A DNA stretch of 64,000 bases. It comes from Tamarix chinensis. Its lineage: Eukaryota; Streptophyta; Magnoliopsida; Caryophyllales; Tamaricaceae. The stretch is from assembly GCA_030549775.1 (NCBI GenBank), contig CM060181.1, positions 59,021,701-59,085,700 of the forward strand, written 5' to 3'. The notes below the pieces were generated by a model. It had not been told where the DNA came from, searched no databases, and saw only the letters and a program-made list of their open reading frames with translations. The translations under genes were made by a program, and so were the position numbers. Position 1 is the stretch's first letter; each line of letters begins with the position of its first letter. Shown here one piece after another: positions 34,508-48,153 of the stretch.

Positions 34508-37500
34508 TGTAATACCCCGTATTAATTAACCCTTATTTTAGACATGCAAGACTTAAAACTTGATTAGTAGGCAAAGTAAACCATAAGATTATTAATATTA
34601 TTTTTTTTATCGATTGCCTTGTTATCTTGAGTAGTTATATAAATATTAAGTTATAAAAATAACCTGGACTAAGTGTGAGAAAAGGTAGAGGAAGTTAAAA
34701 ATTGATGTCGTTAATAATACCGATAATAAGAAGAGAGTAATTAAAATAGAAGGGGATTGTAAGAATAATAATAATGTTAGCAATAATTTCAAATAAAATA
34801 AAATAAGGGAAGTGATAAAATAATGATAATAATAATATTGATCATAACAATAATAGTATCATGATTTCTTTGTGGAGGAAATTAAACCTTGCTTAGGTGG
34901 AAATTCTTTTCCTAATAACCTTACTTGCTAGCTTAGTACCTTAGGAGGCTTTTGCTAATATTTTCCTAATCAAAACCCTACCTTTTTCCCCCACTTATAA
35001 CCAGCCAAAGTGCCCCCAACCTATCGTGCAACTTGCAGCCATGCAGCCCCCATGCAGCCTCACATCTTCGACGCAGCCTTTTTCCCCCTCCAACTTGCAG
35101 CCTCATCTTTCATTACCACAACCTGCACCCTACTCTACCTTTCCCTCATCTATCCACCCATTTCTCCTCCTTTCACACGCCACTTCAACTTGCAGCAGCA
35201 GCTCCAACACCATCCACACTCCCTCAAGTCACTCACCAACCTGCAGCCATACCCTTCGACACCCAGCCCCTTTCCCTCCAACTTGCAGCCCCAACTCTCC
35301 TATCCCCAACCTGCACCCCTACCCTATCTCCTCATATTTTACCCACCTGTTTTCCCTCCTTTCCCATGCCTCTCCACCTGCAAAAAACGCAGCCCTTAAC
35401 CCCAGCCATCCTCCATCACATCATCCAGCCACTTGCAGCCAAAATTCCCATAACCCCAACCATACCTCAACTTGCAGCCCCTATCTCCCCCTCCTCTCAA
35501 CCTGCACACCTACCCCACCTTTCTAGCCTTCTACCCCTCCATTCCCTTCCCTTCTCCATGCTCCAACCTGCCCTTGCTGCCCTCCTTATACATGCAGACT
35601 TGTTCGACACCCTTCCCCCAAATAAAAAAAAAATCAGCCCACTTGCAGCCCCCTTTACTCTAACCCTTGCAGCAGCCCTTTTGCTCTCTATTTTCCCTCC
35701 TTTTATTAAGTCTCAACCTGCAGATATCACCCTCTTTACCCCTCCCTTTAAGCCCTCTAAATTTTCCCTTGCAGCCCCCTCTCCCTTCTCTAAATTCCCG
35801 CAACAAAAGAAAGTAAGTGCTGCCCCAAAACTCCCCTCCCCTCCACCGAATTTAGTTTCAAAATTTTTCCAGCTTTTACCTTGTATTCCACCTTCCCCAA
35901 GCAGCCATTTTTCTTCCCCAAGTAAGCACTCTATCTTTGGTGGGTTTGGTGCTTAAATTCATGCACCGGCTGCCTCATTTATTTTCCCTAATCATTTTCA
36001 AGTATTAGCTTGCCTAGGTTACATTTTGATTATTTTTATTTTGCATAAATATTAATGCTTGTAGTTTGGATGGTATTTTCACTTCTATGTAATCTTGATC
36101 TCGCTTAGAGTATTTGCGGAGGAAGCTTGTGGTGTTAAAATTGCTTAGCTCAAGGTAAACCCAACTAACCCAAAGACGGTAGAATTTTTATGTGAAAATG
36201 ATAAGCTAGTTGCTAGGATTAAATCATGATAGAGTGTATATATCAAATTATTATGTGTTTGTGGGAAATAGGAGAATGTTGTAGTCCTTTTCTACATGAA
36301 TATCATTTTATGTAAATTAACATGTGTTATCATGCAATCTTTCACATGCCTAAATAATATACTAAAATTTAAAGAGTGTACGCTTATGACAATGAATATG
36401 GATTTATGCTAAGAAAATAAAATGAGTATGGATAGGGTACTAAGATATGTTACCAAGCTAACATTTGTATACTTAGGTAGTAATCTAAAAATTAAAAGTG
36501 TATGCTCATATATGGACTTATGCTAAAAGAGAAATGTGCATGTTTAGGATTTGAGCCCAACCGATAATGTCATGTTTCGAGTAAGACCCATGAATGGATT
36601 AAATGTGTCCCTTGGATAATTTAGATAATTTTTGAATGTATAGCATGTTAACTTAGAGTATAAATGTGCTTAAATGGTGATTATTATGTGTGGTGTGTTC
36701 TAGGGATAAAAATGTAAATGTTATATACCATGATCGTATTTGAAAGTTATTCGTGGAAATTGCATGAATTTATGGGAAATTAGAAATGCATGCTAGGAGT
36801 GTATATGTGTATCATGCATGGTGAATGTTTAAGGGTATTTTGGTCAATAAGCCAAAAGGTGTTCCAAAGTGGATAATTGGATTAATTAAATTAAGTGTGG
36901 CCTTAAAATAACTTTGGGAATATTTGGACAATTGGTTTGAACACTGAATCGTATAATTACTCGGGCTATGGCATAATGCCTAACCCATGGCCGTGTTGGC
37001 TTGAAATGGTTGTGACCTCGTGGTCTTTGGTTGTGATGTTGTTTGTTGAAGGTGGCCTAAGTTGAACCTTGTGAATCTTGACTTTCTAAAAGGAAAGAAT
37101 AACTCGTAAATTTATAAGACACTAATTACTTAAAGAGAAAGACTCGAGTTGGAAAGGAATCTCGTGCCTCGGACTTGGCTGCCGAGTGCATAGTTTGGGC
37201 CTTCGGGTCAAGGGGCTCACTTCTGCTCTATACACCCTATAAGGAGTACGCGTACTTAAGGTCTTGAGTTCTGAGGTTTAGTATGGGCGACTGTTATGTC
37301 GTGTGGCTTCCTTGGCGAGCTTTGCCCTGGAATCGAATGATTTATTTTGGTACCACCCTCCTTGACGATCTTTGTCATGGATATGGGATTGTATTCCACT
37401 TGAGAATTGCTATGAATTTTAAGACCGAATTAGACACCCACCATAATGCCTTGATCTTGGTGAGATTGCTTGGTATATCAATAATTCTTCCTATTATGCT

Positions 37501-38196
37501 ATAATGTATGGTCGTTGGTGAGTTAAATTGATTATGAAATATAAGCATGCCTTAAATGCCTTTGATAGGGATTTTAACCTAGCTCGTAATGTTGAATGTG
37601 ACGTGATTGTGTGTTTCAAAATCATGGCCTTATATGTGAGCATATGTTCTCTTTGAATTCCATATTTGTATGATGTTTGCTACGTGGTTATGCTACCTCT
37701 CCGGAGGCGTTGTGGTTTACTCACTACGAGGAAGTCGTACTGATACTATCACTTTCCAGAGGAGTACGTCCAGGGCATACGTTGGCTAAAAGACTACGAG
37801 GAGTGTCACCCCGGCGAATAGGTAGATTTAGGGAGCGAGTGGACCCCGCCCCTTTTTCCCCTTCTCCTTGTAATTTGTTGGATCGTAAGAGTGTAAGGCA
37901 AACCATTAATGACTTTTGCGTAATCTCTTGTTATTTTCTAAATGGTTAGTTATTTAATGTTCCTAAACAATCATTTGTCATGTATAATATGTCTTTTTCA
38001 AGACTCTTGATTTCATATTATACTTCTCTTATCTTTGGTTGGGTTGATTTGTTTTAAGCCTTAACACTTGACGTAAGGATGGTGAGGAGACCGGACTTAT
38101 GTCACGTGTGGCGGTAACACCCACCGTTCTTTAATTTTCGCTTCCGCAAAGCAAGATTTAAACGAAATTTTCAAGTCGTGATTTTGGGGTGTTACA
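34508..38196 (+). repeat. Solo-LTR-like insertion, family D copy 2 (3689 bp)
   Basis: Starts TGTAATACCCCG and ends TTTTGGGGTGTTACA. It is flanked by a perfect 5-bp duplication ATATA (34503-34507 and 38197-38201), and removal rejoins element E's RT. No primer-binding site, gag or pol was seen inside, so a solo LTR is the simplest reading; a large non-coding retrotransposon derivative is the alternative. Contains a TATA-like CTTATAA at 34994, a C-rich leader (35000-35950), and the ACTCACTACGAGG-type block near 37720 shared with copies 1 and 4. Confidence 0.85.
35000..35956 (+). other. C-rich leader with CTTGCAGCC repeats, open in all three + frames
   Basis: Pyrimidine-rich, stop-poor DNA with many imperfect copies of CTTGCAGCC and AACCTGCA. 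It allows overlapping frames of 129, 166 and 307 codons, all low-complexity (P, S, L, H, T). Its place just after a TATA motif inside an LTR suggests transcribed leader rather than a gene. None of the three translations resembles a known protein. Confidence 0.6.
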
Positions 38197-40130
38197 ATAT
38201 ACCTCATGTACCATCCTTTTAACGGACTAGTAATGCAAGAACACAACATGGAATCATGATTTTCCTCACATAGCCTTTCTTCACGAGCTCTTGGATTTAT
38301 TTTTCTAAATCCTTAGCCTCCTCTTGATTACATCTATATGTAGGCATATTAGGTAAAGACACGTCAAGAAGTAATTTTACGGCATGTTCTATCCCTCTCT
38401 TATATGGCAATACAAATGGTAATTCATTAGGAAAAATATTGTGTTACTCTTCAAAGAGTTTATCTAATTTAAGATTTTTATTATTTCTCTGACCTTGTAG
38501 AGATTCTTTCATGAATACATCATAATAACTCACTTCTTCTTATACATTTGACCATAGCCTTTTTATGTAAGAATAAACTCTTGTTATTCTCGACTATTAT
38601 ATCATTATCATTCTTAGAAGGTTTAAGATTATGCTTACTTTTATCCTTCTCAATTAAATACTCATTAGTAATACCATTATGAATTGCATTTCTATTATAT
38701 TACCATAGTCTACCTGATAAGATTTCATATGCATCCATAGGTAAAATATCGCATAGCACCTCATCATGGTAGTTACAAATTTTGAATGATTAAAGGGTTT
38801 GTTTTATTACCTTAATATTCAACCATTTATGAAACTAATGCTATGGATGTGGTTTAGTTTTCAACCCCAAATCCTTAACCATATTTTCATTGGTTAAGTT
38901 TGTATAAGAGCCATTATCAATAATAATATGACAAACCGTATCTCTTATTCATCCTTTTATTTAGAATATCTTCTCCCTTTGAGTAAGTTATTCAGTAGCT
39001 TGTGCTTGAAGTACTCTCTCTAATGCATAAAAATCACTTTATTCTTCCTCAAATTCACTAGAAGATTCCTCAAAAGGTTTAATTTCAGAATTTTCATAAT
39101 ATGCCTCCATGACTTCAGTCTCTTGGATTGATAATACCCTTTGATTAGGACAATCACGAGGGAAGTGTCCAAACCTTCAACTTGAGTAATACTTAGTGGA
39201 TGGATTATTTTATTTTATATGAGGCTTACTGGAATTAATTTGCTTTTCAAATATTAGGAAAATTTTAATCATGTCATCTAAGGAATCACAAATATAAGTT
39301 TCTACCTTGTCCCGAATCATCATGTTAAGGCTTCCCAAGAATCTAGCACAAGTTTGTTCCTTCCTTTCATGGATATCACATGCTAGTACAAACCTCCTGA
39401 ATTCCCTAACATAATTTTCGACACTTAATAGTCGCTACCTAAGAGTTGGTAATTTGATATAATTATATTGTTCATACTCTTTAGGAATGAATTTTCTTCT
39501 TATATGTTTCTTAAGTTTATCCTAAGATTTAATTTTTGATTTACCCTCTTGTTCCCTAGTCCTATTAAAATTATCATACCAAATTCTAACAAAATTCTTA
39601 AACTTAAGAGTTGTTAATTTGCAATTTTGTTCATCTTGATAATCTTTAAACTCAAAAATACCCTCCATTCACTCACTCAAGAAATGAACCTACATCAAGC
39701 TTACCATCAAATTTGATGAGATCAAGTTTAATGTCCTTATCTTAGGTTTATGGTCATGGATCTTCCTATTACTTCCACTCCCTATAAACTCTTCATCATG
39801 GTATGCTCTTAAATTTAAGTACCTTTCCTTAGCTTTATTATTTGATCTTATAGCACTTCTAAATATATCCCTATAGAATTCTCTATGTTCTTGGGAATTT
39901 TGAGCCGAATCTTGTTCGACAAACCTAGACTCTAACTTTTATATTTGAGTTTATATTGCAGGTATTGTCTTAGTTGAGCATTAGTGTCATCTAATTGTTT
40001 TTAAAATTTTTAATAGCTTCAAATATGTCTTGAAAAAATTTTCCCCCTCCATGATTCAACTATTATAATTATATACACATAGATTTTCAATAGGTTTTTG
40101 CTTATGTTGATTATACCCAAAAACTCTCAC
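38197..40130 (-). pseudogene. gag, protease and RT N-terminus of element E
   Basis: Adjacent to the family D insertion the minus strand encodes the RT start (VRKIMIPC and KDGT motifs near 38220-38270). Further right lies a protease-like segment with CHIIIDNGSYTNLTNENMV (about 38940-38880) and a zinc-knuckle remnant RFGHFPRDCPNQ (about 39180-39145). Gag sequence follows, including CDIHERKEQTCARFLGSL (39390-39330), and runs to about 40060. Very degraded, with many stops. Confidence 0.82.
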
Positions 40131-41294
40131 CTCAACAATATAGGTCTAGTTCGATTATTATACATAAATTTTTGAGTTCAATTATTCCAATACAAAATAT
40201 TAAAGAAAGATAGAAATCAAACAACTAAAAAAAGTTCACAATACACTTATCTTACTAAAGTTCTGATGTATAATTTCGTAAGTTTCAAAACATTAGCTTG
40301 AAACTTCTCAAAAATATCATGCTAGTGTCGAACCTATTTAGCATAAGATCATGCAGAATAAAAACTCTATCAATCTGAACTATCTATACAAAAAAAAACA
40401 CTTCAATATTAAAAAACTTAATAAATACAACACATGAGGAAATTTCACCAAACACATGCACACATACTCAACCATCCTACAACAACCAAGTAATCTACAA
40501 AATCATACAAGTTTATTTATACCTAATATCTACTAATAATCACCAACGTGATTATAGAGAAACAAAGGCATGTAATTTATGCAATTTTTCATGAAAAACA
40601 CTAACTCAAAATGTTTTTCAAAAAACACATATAGCATTCACAATCTACACACACCACATGCTTAAAATTTTTCAAAACACCATTTGAATCCTTTATTTAA
40701 AAACATACAAGAAGTTAACAAGAATCATACATGTTTGTCTTGATTAAATGCAAGAACATTCATGATGCAAAGAAAATTCGAAGAACTCAAGCAAGAAGAT
40801 CAAAAAAATCTTACAAGAACTTCCAATGATAATTTATGATATTTATAATGGTATAGCTCTGAATCAAGCATTTATAATTGACAATACTTGTGTTACTATT
40901 TAAACAATGGTTTCTACCTCTATAGGATACATTCATCTATATCATTCAATCACCACAAATTTTGATGTGGAAGATCATCTCCAAATCTTCTAAAATACTT
41001 TGTGACCTTTTTTGAGGGACCACAAGATACACATATTACCATATAAATCTTGACTTCACTTGTATATGATTTTGTTGTTCACTTTCTTAGGCTTCGGTTT
41101 TTCTAACGTTAATAGATTTTGAGTAGATCAAATCCAATATCTAAATCTTCTAATGAGAAAATTATATTTATAAGTATATTACCCTTGATACTTCTCAATT
41201 TAAACACTTGACAAAGGAGAAGAGAAGAAGAAGAAGAACTCTCATGTAATTCTCCCACAAAAGTCTTGATGAACATTTCATAAAATTTCATACA
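40131..41294 (-). other. Untranslated leader of element E
   Basis: AT-rich, no open frame of note, between the gag start and the 5' LTR. A convincing primer-binding site next to the LTR end (41294) was not found. Confidence 0.5.
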
Positions 41295-41794
41295 TGTTGT
41301 GTTCAACACTTAAGTAGAAGTTCTTACATAGGTATGGAACCATGCAGGCCTTTCCCATTAAGAACACCATTAGCAACCTCATTAATGAACTAACCTTCCT
41401 AAGGCACATCTCATGTCTTATAGTAAAAGTTACAATGATAATTTTACAAGTTATAAAGTAGACAACAAAAGTACCAAAGCTACACAACTTACTAAGGCTA
41501 TCATAGATATAATCATATGTGGTTAGACTTCATAGTACTATAGCCTTGTTCTTCCTTGTACTTTGTAATTTTTAATCCATTTTCATTACCTTATACCTCA
41601 AATATCTTCATCCATTATGAAATTCATGAATTTCTTGCAAACATATACAATATCTACAAAAATGACTTCATAAAACATTAAAAGCATAAGAAATTTCAAG
41701 CATAATTGGTTTTATCTACAAGTATGCTAATTCATATTAATCTTCATCATTAAAAGAAGAATATTGAGAGTTTTCAAGTGATGCTCCTGCATCA
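41295..41794 (-). repeat. Element E 5' LTR (500 bp)
   Basis: Matches the two segments of the 3' LTR (26712-26907 plus 31890-32196) end to end. It starts TGATGCAGGAG at 41794 on the minus strand and runs without interruption through GCTACACAAC, confirming the LINE insertion point in the other LTR. Confidence 0.88.
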
Positions 41795-43862
41795 AACTTA
41801 CAAACAAAAGTTATTTTTTTGACATCAACAGATAGTAAGGAAGCATGTTAAGAATGTATTTGGTGTATTATATGAAAGATATTTGTAGCGCCTAGGTAGG
41901 ATATAGGTACTTTGGGGAAAATTTTGATAGCTTGTATTATATTACTTAATATGATTGTAATAATGAGTGAGATACTTACAACCATGTGCTAAAAGTTTCC
42001 TAATATGATCAGCCTGATATGAGGGATGGTAGCTCGACATGGCAATATTTTAATGAGCCTATTTTGGAGCATGAAGGGTATATTTAAGGATGGTGTTCCA
42101 TTCAAGATAAGGAAAATAATCATCTCTTAATGCTTGATTTATTGAAAATATCTGGAGAATTTTTGACAAAAAAAAATATATGTTATTCTTTCAAGAATTA
42201 TCACATTTATAGAAACCATTGTACTCTCCTTAATTTTAGTTGTAGTAGTTGTATTCTCATTGAACTTTCCTATAAATTACCTTCCAATGGTGATAATTTT
42301 AATTTTATTCTCATAGTAAATTAATTTTAAATTAAATTTTGATTATGTTTATGGTTTCCTCTAATCAATAAATTTTTGTTCTTAGTTAATTTATTTAGGA
42401 AAATTAATTATGAACTATAATAAATAGTGGTTATTAATTACTATGTATGTTAATATCAAATTAAAATTGTTCATAAAAATTTATATATTAGTATAAATAA
42501 GATATAAAGATATTATTTTGGTTGAAATAATGTTGGTGGAGAATGTAAAGCTTTTCACGTTTGTGTCACCATTAGACGGTAAGTGTTTTATTTTATTATA
42601 AATGATAAAAATAGTTAAGCTCCTCGATGTGAAGCTACGATTGATCTTGCTTTGAGAGTGACTATAGAAATTAAATTTTAATCATCATTGATTTATCTTC
42701 ATTCCCTAAAATAAAAACCCTTGTAAAATTAAGTCTTATTTTTTTCTAGCATATCTCCCATATTTCTTATCTCCGAATCAATTAGTATGTGGGACTAATC
42801 AACTGGTTCCTTAGGAGTTTATATGATATTTAAGGTTTTTGACTTAAGGGTTAGGCTTACCTTTTGACATTTAATTCATGACTTTAGCATTCAGAAATTA
42901 AATCAAAAGAATAGTTAAATATGTGGTGTCACTTGAAAATCTTATTTGGATGAGTTTAACTTTATCTCCTAAACACCCAACTTGGTGGCTAAGATGCCTT
43001 GGTTTGTGTTTGGTGTCAACACTTAGAAACATCCAACTTAATCTACAATGGAATGGAGTTCTAATTTATGATATCAACTAATAAATATTTATTATGGAAT
43101 TAAGATCTAGATTGATCATTTTCCCCAATTTTAAAGGTAGTTAATAGGGAGTTAGTGTTGAGTCTCCATGGTGTTCATATAGTTTAATTCAGTACCTATT
43201 TTCTTCTCTACTCGATTGCAGTCACTAAGGGTATACTAATTTTAATATTTTGAATAAATACTATGGTAGGTTGGCATAGCAATGATGACTTGTTTTGGTT
43301 GGTGTGATATCCTTATACAAGAAACCTAGCAATTCATATGTCCATAAAATAGGTGGGTGTGGTATTTTATTCATGTTAGCCCTCGTAAAAGATGTTCTCA
43401 ATGTGTGGCACGTGTAATAATTCTTGAACGAGCTCCCTCAATATATTATGAGTATATGTTGCTGGTATGGCATCCTAAATGTATATGTTATATTGCCATG
43501 ATTTTGGTTTAAGAAATGGGTGTGATCACTTAAATATCTTAATTATTGGGAAGTATCTAGTCACTTGATGGAGTAATAATAATATGAGTCAATTTATATT
43601 AGTTTAATGAGTTGATATATGTTATGATCTTTCTATAATGGTTCATAGGCAAGTATATTATATGTTATGTTATAATGTGACCTCAACGTGCAACATGAGC
43701 TTTTACCATCTTTTATGTAGTTTGTTTTTGAGTACTTCACTATATTCATACCACATTTTTTAGTCACTATGATGATATATTATACTACAATGAGAAGAGT
43801 AGGATTTGTAGTACCACAATTATTAGCTAGAGTACTTTGAGGATGATGGTGTGTGTCTGTAT
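41795..43862. other. AT-rich intergenic DNA
   Basis: No gene recognised. The only open frame of note (42130-42324, 64 codons) shows no known family. Confidence 0.5.
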
Positions 43863-44628
43863 CTATAACAACCCAAATTTTTTAACTAGAAAACTTTATT
43901 TTTAAGACAATGCAAAAGGAATTTGAAAACCAAAACCAGGAAATATTAACTCCACATCAACCATGAGAGAGGTGTGATCATCACCTAACCTATGCCTGAT
44001 GCAATGCTAACCAGAACAAGGAAACAAAGAATGAATGATCATAATATTAATGTGATAATACAAGTTAAATAAGACTAGAACAATTTTATATATGGAATGA
44101 ACTTCATAATTTTATAAAATCAAATACAATAATCTAAGACAAAAGTTTAAATAACTGGAAATACAAAAACATCCCAATGCAGTAGGAAAAATATTAGCCT
44201 AACTCTTAGGCATAGTCATAAAACTCCAACTCCAAGCAATGACTTATTAATAGCCTATGTCATCACCCTTATCGTACTCTAGCTGAGAGTAGTAACCCTG
44301 TAAATCGTCATCTAATTCCCTAACCAGAAGCCAAATCATCACAGTGACCATACAAATGTGGTATCAGTAGGCTGTAGCACTGGCAAAGCATACTACCTAA
44401 AACATGGAAGGCTCATGCAGCACATTGAGGTCATACAATAGCATAATATTCAATCTACTCAAAAGATAATATACAAGAACAGTGAGAACATATAAATACC
44501 TTAGTGAAACATAAGGTTATATAATTGCACACAAGTATGGTTTTCCATAACAATCCACATAAAGGTAAACCACATAATGCCAATATCCATGACAAGACTA
44601 GCGTAAGACTACAACTCCCACCATCACT

Positions 44629-44990
44629 CACACTAGTTCCAAGGAGCTTTTCTTAATGATATTCAACATCCACTAAACTTGGTCTCCTAGGTGAGGAGGC
44701 ATACGCTAAATTTTTTATTCTTTATCACCTGAAGTACATAAGCATAGAATCATAATAATGCCAATATACTATGAGCGGAAGAATGTAGGACTAAAACTCC
44801 GACCACCACATCACACTAGTGCTAAGGGACTTTTATCAAGGATCTTCATCATCCAACACATTTGGTCACCTAGGTGAGGGGGAATACACTCAATTTTGGG
44901 TCTGCCTCACCCACCACACTTGTGCTAGTGCCAAGGGGCTTTTCTTAGGGATCTTCAATATCCACCACACTTGGTCACCTAGGCTAAGGG
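44629..44990. repeat. Three imperfect repeats around CACTAGTGCCAAGGGGCTTTT
   Basis: Units start near 44629, 44815 and 44931. Each has CACTAGT or GCTAGT-type sequence, AAGGRGCTTTT, a CATCCAMCACA-type stretch and TTGGTCACCTAGG. They are diverged and unequally spaced. Confidence 0.65.
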
Positions 44991-45299
44991 AACAAAAGAT
45001 AACAAAACCTTAAGTATGCATACTGGGAAGTCCTCTAAGATTCTATGATCAAAATCAGCATATCAAACCAATTAGGTGTTTTATGTGTTGACACCAAACA
45101 CTAACCAAGCCATACAAGCCACAAAATGGGTGTTTAGAGATAACACCAAATTCAACTAAAAACAAGTCTTAAATACCCATCAAAATGGTTCATATTAACT
45201 TAGGTCAATCATAGTTAAAATCATAATTAAAATGTTGTAAATAAATAGAAGGATCAACACAAAAGGCCCAAGATAAACATAACAAATCATTAAAAAATA

Positions 45300-45730
45300 G
45301 GCAGCTTCCAACTAGACCAGTTGATTAGTCCTCAAACTAGTTGACTTGTTAACCTCAATAATCGACTATTCATCAGAACTAGTTGATTAGTTTGGTCTAA
45401 CTAGTTGATGGTTCTAAGTAGAGACCAAACTATTTTGGTCTACCAAAAAAACCAATAGATGAGTTTGACCAATCGATCAATTAGTCATAGTAACCAATCA
45501 ACTTTTTCGGTCCAATAGATCTATGGGTCTAAGGAGAGACCAACCTTAGTATACAGAGACACTAGTTGATGGGTTTGACCAATCGATGAACTATTCATCA
45601 AAATCAGTCAACTGGTTTAACAAACCAATTGACTATTCTCACGACCAACCAATCCAAAACTCCAAACCATTTGACTGCTCACAAAACCAGTCGACTATTT
45701 CGAGTAACCGATTGACTAGTCTAGGTAAAA
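45300..45730 (-). repeat. GTTGACTAGT / AATCGATCAA-type repeat cluster
   Basis: Many imperfect copies of AACTAGTTGATTAGT, CCAATCGATCAA and CAGTCAACTGG. Related to 19515-19895, mostly on the other strand. Confidence 0.6.
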
Positions 45731-47018
45731 CACAACCCAGACTTGCAAAAAACACACAAAAATTTACAAACTTTACCATATTAATCCTAGTATGCTTTTA
45801 TGTCATAACTCAGATAAAAAAAATCACTCATAGAACCACATTGACACATAACGATATGCACACTTAACCAAATCATGCTCAACAATCAATATCATGCTTA
45901 AAAATCAGGAAACTCAACAACATTTTCTTAGAAATAATTATACCACAAGCTCATACTATGGAACACAATTAGATCATATGCATATAAACATTAACACATG
46001 GAACCCCAATATACTACATAATAAACCTAAGTATGTTAAAGATAAGAATACTTTACCTTAAAGTAATTCTTCTAACACAAAACTCCTACTGGATAGCCTA
46101 TCTAGTACAACTTCAATTCCTAAGGGAACCAAAGTAAAACCATTAAAGATATTCTTCCAAAACTTCATTAAAAACTAAGAAAATCAGAAGCAGAAAAGAA
46201 ACACAAAATACCACTTTTGACTAAAAATAGAGTGTTAAGGAGAAGTTGACATCTTTAACTTTTCTCAACCTTAGAGAAACAAAAAGAGAGTTAAAAATAA
46301 TATTCGAAAAGAGAAAGGAATATAATGCCTACACTATTCAAAGGAGAAAACCAAAGAAAACCTCTATTTTTCCCAATAGAAGGAAGAAGAGAGGAAAAAT
46401 ACAAAGGTGTTCAACACTTAGGCTCTGTTTGATTTGAAGAAAATTAAGTGGAAAAGAAAATATAGAGGAAAGAAAATTGAAGGAAAGAAAATGAAAGAAA
46501 ATAATTTTCTTTCCTTTGTTTGGTTGTTGGAGAAAATTTAGTGGAAAATTGAATTTCTGGAAAATATTTTTAGTGTTTGGTGTATAGAAAAAAATTCTAA
46601 GAAAATAAAATGTTATTATTTAAATACTTTGATATATTTAATAAAAAAAATTAATATACTATATTGATATATAAAAATTATTATAAATTTTATAATAAAA
46701 TCATAAAAAATTGTATGAAATCAATACTAATTCTACATTTTTTTAATAAAATTGTACAATATTACATGCATAACTAAGATAATATTATTAAAAATAATTG
46801 TAAAATATCAATAACATTCAAAAGTTCCTACTAATAAGAGATAAAGTAAGCAAAAATAAAATAAAATAAAATAAATCATCCTACTTTACTTAAGAATGTA
46901 AGAATTTAAAAACCAAAGTCATGCAAACTAAGAAAGCTTCTAAACATTAATATATCAACATCTCCAAAATATCAAAGTGCATTAACAATTCATAGGTATT
47001 AGTTACTAATCAAAAAAG

Positions 47019-47297
47019 TCAGAAAGGTACATTAGGATCATCAAAAATAGTATAACAGAACTCCACGCACAACCATATGGCTTTATCTTTGGGTGGAAGA
47101 CTAAGAAATATATGAGCAATAGTGATATTTGCTGCAAGCTTGGTATATATTTCTATGGATGGAACTTTCTTCAAACCTTCCACCTTTTTAAGCATAGAAT
47201 ACAACTCAGATTCAGTAAAATTATGTGGATTTCCTCTATCAAGAGCTGCTGCAACTACATCCATCCCTTGTTTTAGAGCCTTTATCTCTTCTGACAC
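47019..47297 (-). pseudogene. Harbinger ORF1, C-terminal part
   Basis: The translation (EIKALKQGMDVVAAALDRGNP ... KAIWLCVEFCY) resembles the C-terminal region of plant Harbinger ORF1, a Myb/SANT-like DNA-binding protein that works with the nuclease. Only about 92 residues are open. A decayed N-terminal part may lie at about 49560-49650 on the same strand. Assignment rests on resemblance and context. Confidence 0.6.
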
Positions 47298-48153
47298 AAT
47301 CTCTCAGCTTTCTTTTATTTGTTTATCTATTAACTTTCTTTTCTTTGTGGCTCTTGATAAAAAATGCACCAGCCAAAGGAGATGCTACTTCATTATGTTG
47401 TTCCTTTATGTTATTGTCTCTCTGAGTGCAAATATCTTTCTTTTGGACCAATGGACAAATTTATAGTTGCTCGGTCCTTGCCAAATAAAATATCCAACCT
47501 ATGATAATTTTCAATAGGCCTATAGCGAAGTGGTTTTGCATCAGGATGAGCCTGCAAAAAAAATAGTAACTTACATAAATTTAGAAACAGTAATAGTTAG
47601 TAATGATAATAAAGAAAGAACATTCTGTAAAGATGAACGAAAACATACCAATATACACCTTTGCCAAACTATTACATTTGCTTCCACCATTTGGGTAGAT
47701 TCATTAAAACCAAACCCACTCACTTGTAAGACGGTAGATGCCAAGGCATAATTCTTCTTTAAGGTCTTGATTCAGTTCTTTATATAGCTAACTAAGCAAC
47801 TAAGCCAAAACGAAGCACTAGCCCCTTTAGCATCATTAGTCTATGCTTTTCTTGAAAATGAACCACCTATTTTCTAAAAGTACATCTAATCAATCAATAA
47901 ATCTACCAGATATGTATCCATATCTTCATCCTAAATTAAAATTTTCTTCTCATTTGATGGTGTGTCACCACCAATGGGTTCCTGCACAAAAAATTATAAA
48001 CCATCCTAAAATCATAACTTATTAGACAATCAATAACACAACTAATATAAAAACTTATTCAAGAATTTTGATATTAAGTACATTTTCATTTAGAACACTC
48101 TTTGAATATAATTTTTTTCCTACATGAATTTAACGATAATAATATCTCTACCA

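Larger units (their letters stand above)
26712..41794 (-). mobile_element. Element E: minus-strand Ty3/gypsy retrotransposon with two later insertions
   Basis: Read right to left: 5' LTR (41794-41295), leader, gag with zinc-knuckle remnant, protease, RT, RNase H, integrase, polypurine tract (32206-32197) and 3' LTR (32196-26712). The two LTRs are 500 bp and, after removing the LINE, about 503 bp. A LINE (26908-31879) splits the 3' LTR and a family D LTR (34508-38196) splits the RT. The pol frame ends at 32115, about 80 bp inside the LTR, an arrangement known from CRM-type chromoviruses among others. Frameshifts and stops throughout make it inactive. Confidence 0.88.
43863..46417 (-). repeat. 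Probable family D LTR-like copy 3
   Basis: Begins TATAACAACCCAAA, a decayed form of TGTAACACCCCAAA, so the orientation is reversed relative to copies 1 and 2. It holds a GTTGAC-type cluster at 45300-45730, about as far from this end as the equivalent cluster in copy 1. Tandem units at 44629-44990 lie inside. The other end is not defined, being followed by the Harbinger element. Confidence 0.5.

Noticed and set aside
35010..35956. A 307-codon open frame as a candidate new proline-rich protein gene
   Set aside because: All three frames are open because the strand is C-rich and stop-poor. It sits inside an LTR-like unit with target duplications, and the translation is simple-sequence.
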